Shown here: positions 48,467 through 57,927 of the stretch, piece after piece
Layout: every line of letters begins with the position of its first letter
How positions within the stretch are numbered: the first letter of the stretch is position 1
Source of the DNA: Herbiconiux sp. A18JL235
GTDB lineage: Bacteria; Actinomycetota; Actinomycetes; Actinomycetales; Microbacteriaceae
Direction: 5' to 3'
Assembly (NCBI RefSeq): GCF_040939305.1
Contig: NZ_CP162511.1
Span: 3,534,001 to 3,598,000, forward strand
DNA length: 64,000 bases
Notes under the pieces: generated by a model
The model's database searches: none
Told to the model about the DNA's origin: nothing
The model's input: the letters and a program-made list of their open reading frames with translations, nothing else
Program-made: the position numbers and the translations under genes

Positions 48467-48556
48467 TGGCGGTACCGGTGGGATTTGAACCCACGGTGGA
48501 GTCTCCCCCACACAACTTTTCGAGAGTTGCACCTTCGGCCGCTCGGACACGGTACC
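48467..48556 (-). tRNA. tRNA-Ser (anticodon CGA), CCA encoded
   Basis: A class II tRNA of 90 nt with CCA. The acceptor stem pairs GGTACCG with CGGTACC, with discriminator G. The anticodon stem CAACT/AGTTG surrounds the loop CTCGAAA, giving anticodon CGA for codon UCG. The long variable arm (GTGTGGGGGAGACTCCAC region) and TTCAAATCC confirm tRNA-Ser. Confidence 0.95.
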
Positions 48557-48659
48557 GGGGACGAGTGTACGCGAGCGACCGCCGTCTCGCCAATCGGCAG
48601 CCGCCCATGCCATTCTGATGGGCGGGGCCGAAGGAGCGGAGCCGGGAGGCGGAGGCGGG

Positions 48660-49307
48660 ATGACGAACGACGAGCACCGCCGCACCACCTGGGAGACCGC
48701 CACCTCGGTGCCGCTGGTCGTGCTCTCGCTGGTGTTCATCGCCTGCTACTCGGTGCGGGTCATCGACACCGAGCTGCCCTCAGAGGCACAGATCGCGGTC
48801 GGGGCGGTGATCGGGCTCATCTGGGCCGCCTTCGCCGCCGACTACCTCGTGCGGCTCGGTCTCGCGCACGACAAGGGTCTCTACTTCCGATCCACGCTGC
48901 TCGACCTGGTGTCGGTGCTGGTGCCGGTGTTCCGGCCCTTCCTCCTGCTCAACCGGCTTCGGGACATCCCGTTCTTCCGCCGTCGCAGCGGTTCGTCGGT
49001 GCGCATCCGTCTGCTCATCTATGCGGCACTGTTCGTGGTGCTGTTCGTGTACTCGCTCGCGTTGGCGGTGCTCGCGGCGGAGCGCGGCGCACCCGGCGCC
49101 AGCATCCTGTCGTTCGGCGATTCCATCTGGTGGGCCTGCGTCACAATGACGACCGTCGGCTACGGCGACATGGTGCCCGTCACGGTTCTCGGCCGCACCC
49201 TCGCCGTGGTGCTCATGTTCGGCGGAGTGGCGATCGTGGGCGTGGCGACGGCAACGATCGTGTCGTACCTCAACGAGACGATCGGCCGCCGACGTCACGA
49301 TCGGTGA
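48660..49307 (+). CDS. voltage-gated-type potassium channel
   Basis: A 215-residue membrane protein of the ion channel family. Several hydrophobic segments ([37 protein letters not shown] in parts, [21 protein letters not shown] in parts) precede the pore helix. The potassium selectivity filter TVGYGD is at about residue 162, and a final span [20 protein letters not shown] follows. [17 protein letters not shown] positive charges suggest a reduced voltage sensor. The ATG at 48660 has GGAGGCGG upstream, so I prefer it to the ATG at 48618. Confidence 0.92.
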   Translation: MTNDEHRRTTWETATSVPLVVLSLVFIACYSVRVIDTELPSEAQIAVGAVIGLIWAAFAADYLVRLGLAHDKGLYFRSTLLDLVSVLVPVFRPFLLLNRLRDIPFFRRRSGSSVRIRLLIYAALFVVLFVYSLALAVLAAERGAPGASILSFGDSIWWACVTMTTVGYGDMVPVTVLGRTLAVVLMFGGVAIVGVATATIVSYLNETIGRRRHDR

Positions 49308-49438
49308 ACACTCGGCGAACGCATCGCGACTCGCTGGGCGATGTTCGCTTCCCGTTCAGATTCGCGTGCTTGAGTCGTGACAGCACCACGGATGGGTCAC
49401 TAACCTGGAGGCCCGCACCTCACCCGAATGGAAGTCCT

Positions 49439-50383
49439 GTGACTCACCGAACGGCCGAGTACCCGAGGCCGAACCACTTCCTGCTGCACATCAGCGACAC
49501 CCACCTGCTGGCCGGCGGCGGCCGCCTCTACGGCAGGGTCGACAGCGAGAGCCTGCTGCGCGAGCTCTTCGACGAGCTCGAGGCATCGGGCAGCCGACCG
49601 GAGGCCATCGTGTTCACCGGCGATCTCGCCGACAAGGGCGAGCCGGATGCGTACGCCCGGCTCCGCGCGATCGTCGAGCCCGCCGCGGTGCGGCTGGGCG
49701 CCAAGGTGATCTGGGTGATGGGCAACCACGACGACCGCGGGGCGTTCCGGGCCGGTCTCCTCGGCGAGCTGCCCTCCGACCGTGCCGTCGACCGGGTCTA
49801 CGACGTGAACGGGCTGCGCGTGATCACCCTCGACTCGACGGTACCGGGCCACCATTACGGCGAGGTCACCGGCGACCAGCTCGACTGGCTCGCCGAGGAG
49901 CTCGCCATGCCGGCACCGCACGGCACCATCCTGGCCATGCACCACCCGCCCGTGCCGAGCGTGCTCGACCTCGCCGTCTCCGTCGAACTGCGCGACCAGC
50001 GGGGGCTCGCCGAGGTTCTCGAAGGCACCGACGTGCGCTCCATCATCGCAGGCCACCTCCACTACTCCACCACGGCGACGTTCGCGGGCATCCCGGTGTC
50101 GGTGGCCTCCGCCACCTGCTACACCCAAGACCTCAACGTCGAGTTCGGTGGCACCAGAGGCCGCGCGGGCGCGCAGGCCTTCAACCTGGTGCACGTCTAC
50201 GAGCACACCGTGCTGCACTCGGTCGTGCCGGTGGGCGACTACCCGGCGCTCGACGTCATCTCCGCCGAGGAGACCAGGCGGCGCCTCGCCGCCGACGGCA
50301 TCGAGATCGCTGCCGCGGTCAGCCCGCGGGTAGCACCTGAGCCGCCGATGACGATGCCGATCCTCCTGCCGTCGCCGGTGTGA
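49439..50383 (+). CDS. class III cyclic-nucleotide-type phosphodiesterase
   Basis: A 314-residue calcineurin-like metallophosphoesterase of the class III cAMP phosphodiesterase type (CpdA/Rv0805-like). The metal ligands are in ISDTH (about residue 17), [19 protein letters not shown], and GHLHYS. A C-terminal extension of about 60 residues follows. The GTG at 49439 has GGAAG 5 nt upstream. The gene ends inside the convergent Stealth gene by 65 bp, so the two reading frames share their last part on opposite strands. Confidence 0.9.
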   Translation: MTHRTAEYPRPNHFLLHISDTHLLAGGGRLYGRVDSESLLRELFDELEASGSRPEAIVFTGDLADKGEPDAYARLRAIVEPAAVRLGAKVIWVMGNHDDRGAFRAGLLGELPSDRAVDRVYDVNGLRVITLDSTVPGHHYGEVTGDQLDWLAEELAMPAPHGTILAMHHPPVPSVLDLAVSVELRDQRGLAEVLEGTDVRSIIAGHLHYSTTATFAGIPVSVASATCYTQDLNVEFGGTRGRAGAQAFNLVHVYEHTVLHSVVPVGDYPALDVISAEETRRRLAADGIEIAAAVSPRVAPEPPMTMPILLPSPV

Positions 50384-51938
50384 CCGGCTTCTCCCACGGC
50401 GCCGGGAACGGGAAGTAGCGCTCGAGGAACGAGATCACCGCGGTGGTGCGCTCCTCGACGCCGATCTCGGGCTTCGAGCCGTCGTTCAGGCAGAACATGT
50501 CCATCGAGCGGCGCTTCAGCAGCGCATCCATCTCTTTCAGCGCCGCCTTCAGCGTGGTCTCGATGTACTTGACCTTCGCCTCGGTCTGCACCACGGCACG
50601 CCCGGTCATGAGCGCGTAGTAGTGGTAGAACGAGTTCGTCACCGAGATGTCGGTGGCCGAGCGGAACGGGCTCGCCGTGGTGCGGGCGAAGGCGTCGGCG
50701 AACTCGCTCTCCATCTCGAACAGCACGCTCTTGCGCAGCGGGGCGGCGCAGTGCTCGAGGTGACGGGTGGTGACGCGACCGAAACGCTGCTGCAGCAGCT
50801 CGCGGTTCACCCGGGCGGCGTTCTCGAAGCCGCTGCGGTGCACAGCGTTCGAGCCGAGCCCGATGCGCGTGTTCGCCTCGACGAACTTCGTGATGCCGCC
50901 GGGTGAGAAGAACAGGTCGGGCTGCACAGGCCGGCCGAAGAACATGTCGTCGTTGGAATAGAGGAAGTGCTCCGACAGCCCTGGGATGTGGTGCAGCTGC
51001 GCCTCGACCGCGTGCGAGTTGTGGGTGGGCAGGTCGGCGAGGTTCGTGAAGAACTTCTCGCTCGGCATGATGGTGACCCTCGGGTCGTCGGCGAGCCACT
51101 CGGGCTTCGGCGAGTCGGTGGCGATGAAGATGCGCCGCACCCAGGGCGCGAACATGTACACGCTGCGGAGCGCGTACTTCAGCTCGTCGATCTGCCGGTA
51201 GCGGGCTTCGGAGTCGTCTCCGTCGCCCACCACGTAGTTCGCCATGCGCTTGGCGCGGGCCCGCTGGAACTCGATGGCGGTGCCGTCGACCCACGAGAAC
51301 ACCATGTCGACGTCGAAACCGATGTCGCTCGCGAGCGTGCTGAACATGCCCTCGATGGTGCGCCAACTGCGGCCGTAGAGCTCGACGCTGGTCTGGACGA
51401 GCTCGTCGGCCGGGATGCGGCGGCGGGTGAGCGAATTCTCGACGGGAGCCTCGACCTCGTCTCCGTCGTGCTGCCAGAACTCCAGCTGCACCGCGGTCTC
51501 GGCGCCGTAGCGCAACCGACCGATCGGTTCGATGCGGGGGCGGAACAGGCGCATCACGCGCGCTTTCGGGTCGCGCGCCAGCTTGCCGTCGGCGACCAGC
51601 ACAGCGGATGCCCGGGGGGCCTTCGAATAGAACGGCTCACTCGAGAGCGCCGCCACCAGCGCGGCCTTCGCCTTCTTGCGGGCCGCCCAGTCGACGGCGA
51701 GCACCGGGCGCTCGTCGTTACCGCGCACCAGGAGGAACCTCACACCAGCCTCGTCGAGCGCAGCGGCGATGTAGAGGAGATCTTCGATCATGGACTCGCG
51801 CGGAGTGGCGTGACCGTTGAGCAGGGTGAACTGCCCCTTCCGCAACACGATGTCGTCGCGATCGAGCGCGATGGGGTGGGTCGAGGCGACCCTCAGAACC
51901 GATTCGAGATGGGGGGCGCCGGATACGTCGCGAGTCAC
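50319..51938 (-). CDS. Stealth-family hexose-1-phosphoryltransferase
   Basis: A 539-residue protein of the Stealth family, which moves sugar-phosphate from nucleotide sugars to make phospho-linked exopolysaccharide. The four conserved regions are in order: CR1 DMVFSWVDG (about residue 235), CR2 [21 protein letters not shown] with [14 protein letters not shown]3 [13 protein letters not shown], and CR4 DMFCLNDG. An N-terminal domain of 230 residues precedes them. The GTG at 51938 has AAAGGAGG 6 nt upstream. No other capsule gene is nearby. Confidence 0.93.
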   Translation of the reverse strand: MTRDVSGAPHLESVLRVASTHPIALDRDDIVLRKGQFTLLNGHATPRESMIEDLLYIAAALDEAGVRFLLVRGNDERPVLAVDWAARKKAKAALVAALSSEPFYSKAPRASAVLVADGKLARDPKARVMRLFRPRIEPIGRLRYGAETAVQLEFWQHDGDEVEAPVENSLTRRRIPADELVQTSVELYGRSWRTIEGMFSTLASDIGFDVDMVFSWVDGTAIEFQRARAKRMANYVVGDGDDSEARYRQIDELKYALRSVYMFAPWVRRIFIATDSPKPEWLADDPRVTIMPSEKFFTNLADLPTHNSHAVEAQLHHIPGLSEHFLYSNDDMFFGRPVQPDLFFSPGGITKFVEANTRIGLGSNAVHRSGFENAARVNRELLQQRFGRVTTRHLEHCAAPLRKSVLFEMESEFADAFARTTASPFRSATDISVTNSFYHYYALMTGRAVVQTEAKVKYIETTLKAALKEMDALLKRRSMDMFCLNDGSKPEIGVEERTTAVISFLERYFPFPAPWEKPVTPATAGGSASSSAAQVLPAG

Positions 51939-52073
51939 AGTCGCCTCCTTTGAACGGTGCTGTCGGGGTGTGGTGCGGTGGTCTCCTGCCCTCGTCGCCA
52001 GTCTTCCCATTTTACTCCCCGCCGGCCGCTTCGACGACCGTGGCGCCCTGGCCGCCTGCGGCGCCGTCGCCCG

Positions 52074-52892
52074 TCACTCCGCGGGGGGCACGATCTCGAT
52101 GTCGACCTCGACGGCGTCGTGCGGATGCCCCTCGAGCCACCGCTCGAGTTCGTCGGCGGCCACCTGGTCGACGACGTCGAGCTCGAGGCTCTGGCCGGAG
52201 TATTCGGTGGCGCGCGCTGCGGCACCGAGGAGCGGGGCGACTCCGTCGAGCGACTGCCAGAGGGCGACGGCGTCGTCGACGGGATCGACGTAGCTGCGCT
52301 CCACCGAGAACCAGCGGTCGTCGGTGTAGGCCCCGAAGGTGAGGTTCTCCTGCACCCCGCCCGCCGTCTCCGCCGCCGACACCATGCGCCGGGTGGCGGC
52401 GAGCAGGCCGGCAGGGCCTCCCGCCGCCACGAGGTCTCCCCTCGTGACGTCGTAGATCGAGTGGCCCTCCGCCCCGCGCGCCTGCACCGCGGTGGAGCCG
52501 GGGTCGCGCCACATCTCGGCGAAGACGGCGAAGGTGGCGTCTCCGCCGAGGTTCGAGAACCCGTCGCCGTCGCCCAGCTCGAAGCCCACGTCGATGTCGT
52601 TCCAGGGCGAGTCGTCGAGGCGCGCCACCACCCGTCGGCGCAGCTCGTCGAGCTGCACCTCGGTGACCTCGGTCTCGACCTGCACCGTCACCGACAGCAC
52701 CAGGTCGTACTGGCCGCCGGCACCGCCCGAAGCCGAGACCACGTGCGGGAGGGCCCTCAGCTCGTCGACGAGCTGGGCGGCCCGCGCATCGGTGCGACCG
52801 TCGACGCACCCGGTCAGGGCCACCGAGAGCAGCATCGCGAGCAGGGCGACTCCCGCGCTCGACGCGGCGCGGCGAAGACGTGAAGAGGACAT
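52074..52892 (-). CDS. lipoprotein of unknown function
   Basis: A 272-residue exported lipoprotein. The signal peptide ends in the lipobox LTGC (Cys at about residue 29). The mature part is mixed alpha/beta with two repeats of the pattern VTVQVETEVTEVQLDELRRRV and DVDIEIVPP, suggesting two ferredoxin-like halves. No catalytic motif is visible. The start is the second ATG (52892), with GGAG upstream. It follows the Stealth gene's start by 136 bp on the same strand. Confidence 0.75.
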   Translation of the reverse strand: MSSSRLRRAASSAGVALLAMLLSVALTGCVDGRTDARAAQLVDELRALPHVVSASGGAGGQYDLVLSVTVQVETEVTEVQLDELRRRVVARLDDSPWNDIDVGFELGDGDGFSNLGGDATFAVFAEMWRDPGSTAVQARGAEGHSIYDVTRGDLVAAGGPAGLLAATRRMVSAAETAGGVQENLTFGAYTDDRWFSVERSYVDPVDDAVALWQSLDGVAPLLGAAARATEYSGQSLELDVVDQVAADELERWLEGHPHDAVEVDIEIVPPAE

Positions 52893-53033
52893 CGGCACTC
52901 CAGGCGAGTTTTTCTCATCATAGTCGACGACGGGACCAAAGACCCTGGCGGCGGGGAGACGGCCGCGTGTTAGCCTGGCCTAAGTAGGGCGCGGTGAATG
53001 AGCGCGCCAGCGACTGAAGGAGCGCATTTCCCG

Positions 53034-53804
53034 ATGAGCTACATCCGATCGAAAGCGTTCGAGGAGACCGGCTACGTCGTGCTCGACTCCCACGACCAGG
53101 CCGCCGATCCGGCGGAGTGGCTCGACCTGGAGTACGTCGACTGGAAGTCGTCGGGTGACACCCGCTTCGCTCCCCTGGCCAGCGCCTTCGGCGAGATGGA
53201 ATGCAACGGGTTCTGGAACCACACTCCTCCGCGCACCGACAAAGACGGTGTCTGGGTGGCGGCGAACGTCGAGAAGGCCCCCCTCCTCAAGGCCCGCGCC
53301 GAGGAGGCCGGGGCGAACATCGGCCGCTGCCGTGTGATCGAGCTGCAGCCGAACGACTACGCCGAGGCGCTCTACAACCTCCATCAAGACGACAACAACC
53401 GGCTGAACCCCGACGGCACCGGCTGGATCGTGCGGGCGTTCTTCAACCTCTCCGATGACCCGGAGTCGTTCCTCATCCTGCGCGAAGACCGCTTCGACCC
53501 CGACACCGAGGTGCGCATCTCACTGCCCGCCGGCCGCCAGGTGATCGTCGACACCCAGCGCTTCTGGCACGCCGTCTGGCAGAAGGGCCCCGAGCCCCGC
53601 TACTGCCTCATCACCTCGTGGGAGTCGGGCCCCGAGCTCGACGCGTACATCGACGCCAAGCACGGCGACCCGCACTTCCCCACCGCGCCGCTCGACCCGC
53701 AGTTCGTCGCCGACGCCCAGGCCGAGGTACGCCGTCGTCTCGCCGAACGGGCCGCCATCCTCGCGGCCAAGGGCAAGGGCGCGCAGCTCGACGACGAGGA
53801 CTGA
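53034..53804 (+). CDS. conserved protein resembling 2-oxoglutarate oxygenase fold
   Basis: A 256-residue protein. A possible iron facial triad is HQDD (about residue 118-121) and the distant FWHAVW followed by PEPRYCLITSWES, the spacing seen in cupin-like 2-oxoglutarate oxygenases. The region between, FNLSDDPESFLILRED and RQVIVDTQRFWHA, matches the beta-sandwich style. I do not know a substrate. I prefer the ATG at 53034 (AAGGAG upstream), but 52998 is possible. A 14-bp TTAG-N6-CTAA sequence lies at 52970-52983. Confidence 0.7.
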   Translation: MSYIRSKAFEETGYVVLDSHDQAADPAEWLDLEYVDWKSSGDTRFAPLASAFGEMECNGFWNHTPPRTDKDGVWVAANVEKAPLLKARAEEAGANIGRCRVIELQPNDYAEALYNLHQDDNNRLNPDGTGWIVRAFFNLSDDPESFLILREDRFDPDTEVRISLPAGRQVIVDTQRFWHAVWQKGPEPRYCLITSWESGPELDAYIDAKHGDPHFPTAPLDPQFVADAQAEVRRRLAERAAILAAKGKGAQLDDED

Positions 53805-53811
53805 CGCCGGG

Positions 53812-55464
53812 ATGCCGCCCGGCGGCGCCGGCGGCGAGGGCGACGCCGTGACCGAGCAGCGGTTGCGCGCACTGCTGCACGCCACCCAGGTGGTGGCGGG
53901 GCAGCTCGAGCTGCCGGTGGTGCTGCAGCGCATCGCCGAGACGGCGGCGGAACTGGTCGACGCCGAGCACGGGGCGATCGGCGTGATCTCGGCCGAGGGC
54001 GGTCTCGAGCAGTTCATCACCGTCGGCATCGACGCGGCGACGCGTGCCGCGATCGGCCACCCTCCCACCGGCCGGGGCCTCCTCGGCGCACTCATCGACG
54101 ACCCGCGGGCGATCAGGCTCACCCGGCTCTCCGACGACCCGCGCTCCTCCGGTTTCCCGCCCGGTCACCCACCGATGGGGAGCTTCCTCGGTGTCCCCAT
54201 CCGTGTGGGCGACGCCGTGTTCGGCAATCTGTACCTCACCGACCGGCGGGTCGGCCGGTTCTCGGCCGAAGACGAACACCTCGTCGAGGCGCTGGCGTCG
54301 ACGGCGGGGACGGCGATCGAGAACGCCCGGCTGTTCGAGTCGGCGAGGCGGCGCGAGCAGTGGACCGCGGCCTCGGCCGAGGTGTCGGAGACCATCCTGA
54401 GCGCCGGCCGGGTGCCCGGGGTCGCGATGCTCGAGGCGCAGGTGGCGCGGCTCGCGCGAGCGGCACGGGTGACGCTCGTGACCGGGGCCGATGGCCCTGG
54501 CTCCCGCGCGGGCGCCGATATCGCCACCGACACACGACGCGTCGGCGCCCCCGCCGCCGACGCACTCGCCACCGGAGCACCGCGACAGCTCGTGCAGGAG
54601 GGCAGCGCCGTGCTGGCCCTGCCGCTGCGCGCATCCGGGAGCACCTGGGGTGCGCTCGTCGTCGAACGCGACGCCGCTCGCCCCCGGTTCTCGGCCGAGG
54701 AGATCGAGGTCGCCGCCGACCTGGTGGCCCGTGCAGCGGTCGCCTTCGAGCTCTCGGAGGCCCGCGAAGACCATCACCGGGTCGAGCTGCTCGAAGATCG
54801 CGGACGCATCTCGCGCGACCTCCACGACCACGTGGTGCAGCAGCTGTTCGGCACCGGCCTGCAGCTGCAGAGCCTGGTGCGGCGGCTCGGCCGCGGCGAG
54901 GGTTCCGACACGGAGGCGACCGCCGACGCGGTGTCGGATGCGGTGAGCCGCATCGACGAGAGCATCGCGCAGATCCGCACGGTGATCTTCGCTCTCGATC
55001 CCACCGACGACGAGGAGGCGCCCGGCGCCAGACGCCGCCTGCTCGACCTCGTCGACGAGGCGGCGGCACCTCTCGTGCGCCGGCCCGCCGTGAGCTTCTC
55101 CGGCCCGGTCGACCTGGTGGTGACGGGTTCCCTAGTCGACGACGTCGCCGCCGTGGTACGGGAGGCCCTCACGAACGTGGTGCGGCATGCGGAGGCGACG
55201 CGCGTCTCGCTCGGCGTCACGGCCGCCGACGGCGCGGTGACGGTGGTCGTGCGCGACGACGGCATCGGCATCCCCGACGACGGGCGCCGCAGCGGTCTGC
55301 GCAACCTCAGGGAGCGAGCGAGGTCGAGGGGCGGCTCGCTCGTCGTCGACTCCTCGCCCGGCTCGACCCTGGTGCGGTGGAGCGTGCCCTACCCGGAGCA
55401 GCCGGGCACGCCGGAGCGGTCCGGCACCCCAGAGCGGTCCGGCACGCGGGAGGGGGCGCGATGA
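53812..55464 (+). CDS. DevS/DosS-like GAF haem sensor histidine kinase
   Basis: A 550-residue cytoplasmic sensor kinase. GAF-A (about residues 30-175) contains GFPPGHPPMGSFLGVP with His119 and LYLTD with Tyr141. Their 22-residue spacing equals that of the haem ligand His149 and distal Tyr171 of mycobacterial DevS. A weaker GAF-B (190-315) follows. The HisKA_3 box GRISRDLHDHVVQQLFG has His338, and the ATPase domain has DDGIGIPDDG and GLRNLRERA. A likely alternative start is GTG 53848. Its stop overlaps the response regulator start. It should sense O2, CO, NO or redox state. Confidence 0.93.
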   Translation: MPPGGAGGEGDAVTEQRLRALLHATQVVAGQLELPVVLQRIAETAAELVDAEHGAIGVISAEGGLEQFITVGIDAATRAAIGHPPTGRGLLGALIDDPRAIRLTRLSDDPRSSGFPPGHPPMGSFLGVPIRVGDAVFGNLYLTDRRVGRFSAEDEHLVEALASTAGTAIENARLFESARRREQWTAASAEVSETILSAGRVPGVAMLEAQVARLARAARVTLVTGADGPGSRAGADIATDTRRVGAPAADALATGAPRQLVQEGSAVLALPLRASGSTWGALVVERDAARPRFSAEEIEVAADLVARAAVAFELSEAREDHHRVELLEDRGRISRDLHDHVVQQLFGTGLQLQSLVRRLGRGEGSDTEATADAVSDAVSRIDESIAQIRTVIFALDPTDDEEAPGARRRLLDLVDEAAAPLVRRPAVSFSGPVDLVVTGSLVDDVAAVVREALTNVVRHAEATRVSLGVTAADGAVTVVVRDDGIGIPDDGRRSGLRNLRERARSRGGSLVVDSSPGSTLVRWSVPYPEQPGTPERSGTPERSGTREGAR

Positions 55465-56099
55465 CCACCGTCTTCCTGGTCGACGACCACGAGATCGTGC
55501 GGCGCGGTGTCGCCGAGCTGCTGCGCTCCGAGCCCGGCATCGAGGTGGTGGGTGAGGCCGGGAGTGTCTCCGAGGCGCTCGCCCGCATCGGAGCGACCGT
55601 GCCCGACGTGGCCCTGCTCGACGTGCGGCTCCCCGACGGCAGCGGCGTCGACCTCTGCCGTCAGGTGCTGTCGCTGCACCCGGGAGTACGGTGCCTCATG
55701 CTCACCGCCTACGACGACGACGACGCGCTGTTCTCCGCGGTCATGGCCGGCGCCTCCGGCTACGTGCTGAAAGACGTGCGCGGCACCAGGCTCACCGACG
55801 CGGTGAAGGCCGTGGCGGCCGGGCGCACCCTCACCGACCCGGCGCTCGCGAGCCGGGTGGCCGAGCGGATGCGCTCCCCCGAACCGCGGAGCGACCCGCG
55901 GTTCGCCTCGCTGAGCGGGCGGGAACGGCAGATTCTCGCGCTCATCGCCGACGGGCTCACCAACCGGCAGATCGGCGAGCGGCTGACGCTCGCCGAGAAG
56001 ACCGTGAAGAACTACGTGTCGTCACTGCTGGCGAAGCTCGGGCTGGAGCGGCGCACGCAGGCCGCGGTGTTCGAGCTGGAGCACCGCAAGCCGCTGTGA
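55461..56099 (+). CDS. DevR/DosR-like LuxR-family response regulator
   Basis: A 212-residue NarL/LuxR-type regulator. The receiver domain has Asp8-Asp9, phospho-acceptor Asp54, Thr82 and Lys104, all at the same numbers as mycobacterial DevR. The DNA-binding helix region LTLAEKTVKNYVSSLLAKLG matches the DevR recognition helix, with Lys180, Lys183 and Asn184. It starts at ATG 55461, overlapping the kinase stop by 4 bp. It probably controls a hypoxia-type regulon, but no clear DevR box was found nearby by eye. Confidence 0.95.
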   Translation: MTTVFLVDDHEIVRRGVAELLRSEPGIEVVGEAGSVSEALARIGATVPDVALLDVRLPDGSGVDLCRQVLSLHPGVRCLMLTAYDDDDALFSAVMAGASGYVLKDVRGTRLTDAVKAVAAGRTLTDPALASRVAERMRSPEPRSDPRFASLSGRERQILALIADGLTNRQIGERLTLAEKTVKNYVSSLLAKLGLERRTQAAVFELEHRKPL

Positions 56100-56126
56100 G
56101 CACGGCGGCCGGCCAGGCGCTGGGGG

Positions 56127-56528
56127 CTACTCGACGTGACTCGGGTCCATCCAGAGGAAGTCCCAGTGGTGGCCGTCGAGGTCTTCGACGGCGCGGCTGT
56201 ACATGAAGCCGTAGTCCTGCGGCTCCTTCGGCTCGGTTCCGCCGGCCGCGAGAGCCTTCTCGAGCATGGCGTCGACAGCCTCGCGGCTCTCCAGCCCCAC
56301 TGCGTTCTGCACCTCGGTGGTGGTGCGCGCATCCGCGATCTCTTTCGTGGTGAATGTGGAGAAGTACGGATGCGTGAGCAGCATCACGTAGACGGTGTCG
56401 CTCATCACCACGCACGAGGCGTTCTCGTCGGTGAACTGCGGGTTGATGGCGAAGCCGAGAGCCTCGTAGAAGGCCTTGGACGCGTCGAGATCGGCGACGG
56501 GGAGGTTCACGAAGATGCTGAGTGCCAT
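56127..56528 (-). CDS. VOC-family (glyoxalase-like) protein
   Basis: A 133-residue vicinal oxygen chelate fold protein with two beta-alpha-beta-beta-beta units. It begins MALSIFVNLPVADLDASKAFYEALGF and ends DLDGHHWDFLWMDPSH, typical of the PhnB/glyoxalase-like group. The metal-binding residues are only partly kept, so the role could be lyase, dioxygenase or resistance. I start it at 56528, where a family-like N-terminus occurs. It converges with the response-regulator gene. Confidence 0.9.
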   Translation of the reverse strand: MALSIFVNLPVADLDASKAFYEALGFAINPQFTDENASCVVMSDTVYVMLLTHPYFSTFTTKEIADARTTTEVQNAVGLESREAVDAMLEKALAAGGTEPKEPQDYGFMYSRAVEDLDGHHWDFLWMDPSHVE

Positions 56529-56579
56529 GCCACCAGCATCGCGGAGAGCGATGTCGGACGCCAGCCCTAGTCTGTGTGC

Positions 56580-57902
56580 ATGGCCACCAGATCTGCGACC
56601 GCGTACCGCTGCACCGAGTGCGGGTGGCAGACGGCCAAGTGGGTGGGGCGCTGCGGGGAGTGCCAGAGCTGGGGCACCGTGGTGTCGTCGGCCGAGAACG
56701 AGGGCATCACGAAGGCCGTGCGGGCGACGGTGCTCGACGCCGCACGCATCGCGCGGCCGATCACCGAGATCTCCTCCGACATCGCCTCCCATTGGGCCAC
56801 CGGCATCGGTGAGTTCGACCGAGTGCTCGGCGGAGGGTTGGTGCCGGGCGCCGCCATCCTGCTCTCGGGCGAGCCGGGGGTCGGCAAGTCGACGCTGCTG
56901 CTCGAGGTCGCGGCGAAGGCCGCCGAAGAGCATCTGCGTGTGCTCTACGTCTCGGCCGAGGAGTCGGTCTCGCAGGTGAAGCTCCGTGCCGAGCGCACCC
57001 ATTCGCTCTCCCCCACACTCATGCTGGCCGCCGAGACCGACCTGTCGACGGTGCTCGGGCAGATCGACGCGGTGCAGCCGCACCTCGTCATCGTCGACTC
57101 GGTGCAGACGGTGGCGAGCGCCTCGCTCGACAGCGCGGCGGGCAGCCCCACGCAGGTGCGGGAGGTGGCGTCGACGCTCATCCGGGTGGCGAAGGAGCGG
57201 TCGCTGCCGGTGCTGCTCGTCGGCCACGTCACGAAAGACGGGTCGATCGCGGGGCCCCGGGTTCTCGAACACCTGGTCGACGTGGTGTGCCAGTTCGAGG
57301 GCGACCGGCAGACCGCGCTCCGCTTCGTGCGGGCGCTCAAGAACAGATTCGGGCCGACCGACGAGGTGGGCTGCTTCGAGATGACCTCAGACGGCATCGC
57401 CGAGGTGCCCGACCCGAGCGGGCTGTTCCTCTCCCGCGGGTCGGATGCGGTGTCGGGCACCTGCGTCACCGTCGCGCTGGAGGGGCGGCGGGCTCTGCCC
57501 GTCGAGGTGCAGGCGCTCGTGGTGTCGACCTCGACCCCGAACCCGCGGCGGGTCACGAACGGGGTCGACGCGTCGCGGGTGGCGATGATCCTGGCCGTGC
57601 TCGAGCGCCGGGCGCGGGTGAAGCTGGCCGAGCTCGACGTGTACGTGTCGACGGTGGGCGGGGTGCGGCTCACCGAGCCGGGAGCCGACCTCGCCATCGC
57701 GCTCGCGCTGGCGTCGGCGGCGAGCGACAAGCCGTTGCCCCACGATCTCGCCGCCTTCGGCGAGATCAGTCTGGCCGGAGAGGTGCGGCCGGTGTCGTCG
57801 TCGCGCATCCGCGCCGCCGAGGCGAAGCGGCTCGGCTTCACCCGCATCGTCGACGACGAGTCTCAGCAGCTCGTGCGGGCGCTGACGCGGGCGTTCACCT
57901 AG
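56580..57902 (+). CDS. radA: DNA repair protein RadA
   Basis: A 440-residue branch-migration helicase that assists RecA in recombination. The N-terminal zinc finger has Cys11, Cys14, Cys25 and Cys28. Walker A GEPGVGKST is at residues 98-106, the RadA signature KNRFG lies near residue 253, and the C-terminal Lon-like domain ends it. TAGTCT stands 6 nt before the ATG and no ribosome-binding site is seen, so the mRNA is probably leaderless. It is divergent from the VOC gene. Confidence 0.97.
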   Translation: MATRSATAYRCTECGWQTAKWVGRCGECQSWGTVVSSAENEGITKAVRATVLDAARIARPITEISSDIASHWATGIGEFDRVLGGGLVPGAAILLSGEPGVGKSTLLLEVAAKAAEEHLRVLYVSAEESVSQVKLRAERTHSLSPTLMLAAETDLSTVLGQIDAVQPHLVIVDSVQTVASASLDSAAGSPTQVREVASTLIRVAKERSLPVLLVGHVTKDGSIAGPRVLEHLVDVVCQFEGDRQTALRFVRALKNRFGPTDEVGCFEMTSDGIAEVPDPSGLFLSRGSDAVSGTCVTVALEGRRALPVEVQALVVSTSTPNPRRVTNGVDASRVAMILAVLERRARVKLAELDVYVSTVGGVRLTEPGADLAIALALASAASDKPLPHDLAAFGEISLAGEVRPVSSSRIRAAEAKRLGFTRIVDDESQQLVRALTRAFT

Positions 57903-57927
57903 GGGCGGCGGGTCGACGCCCGGCACT

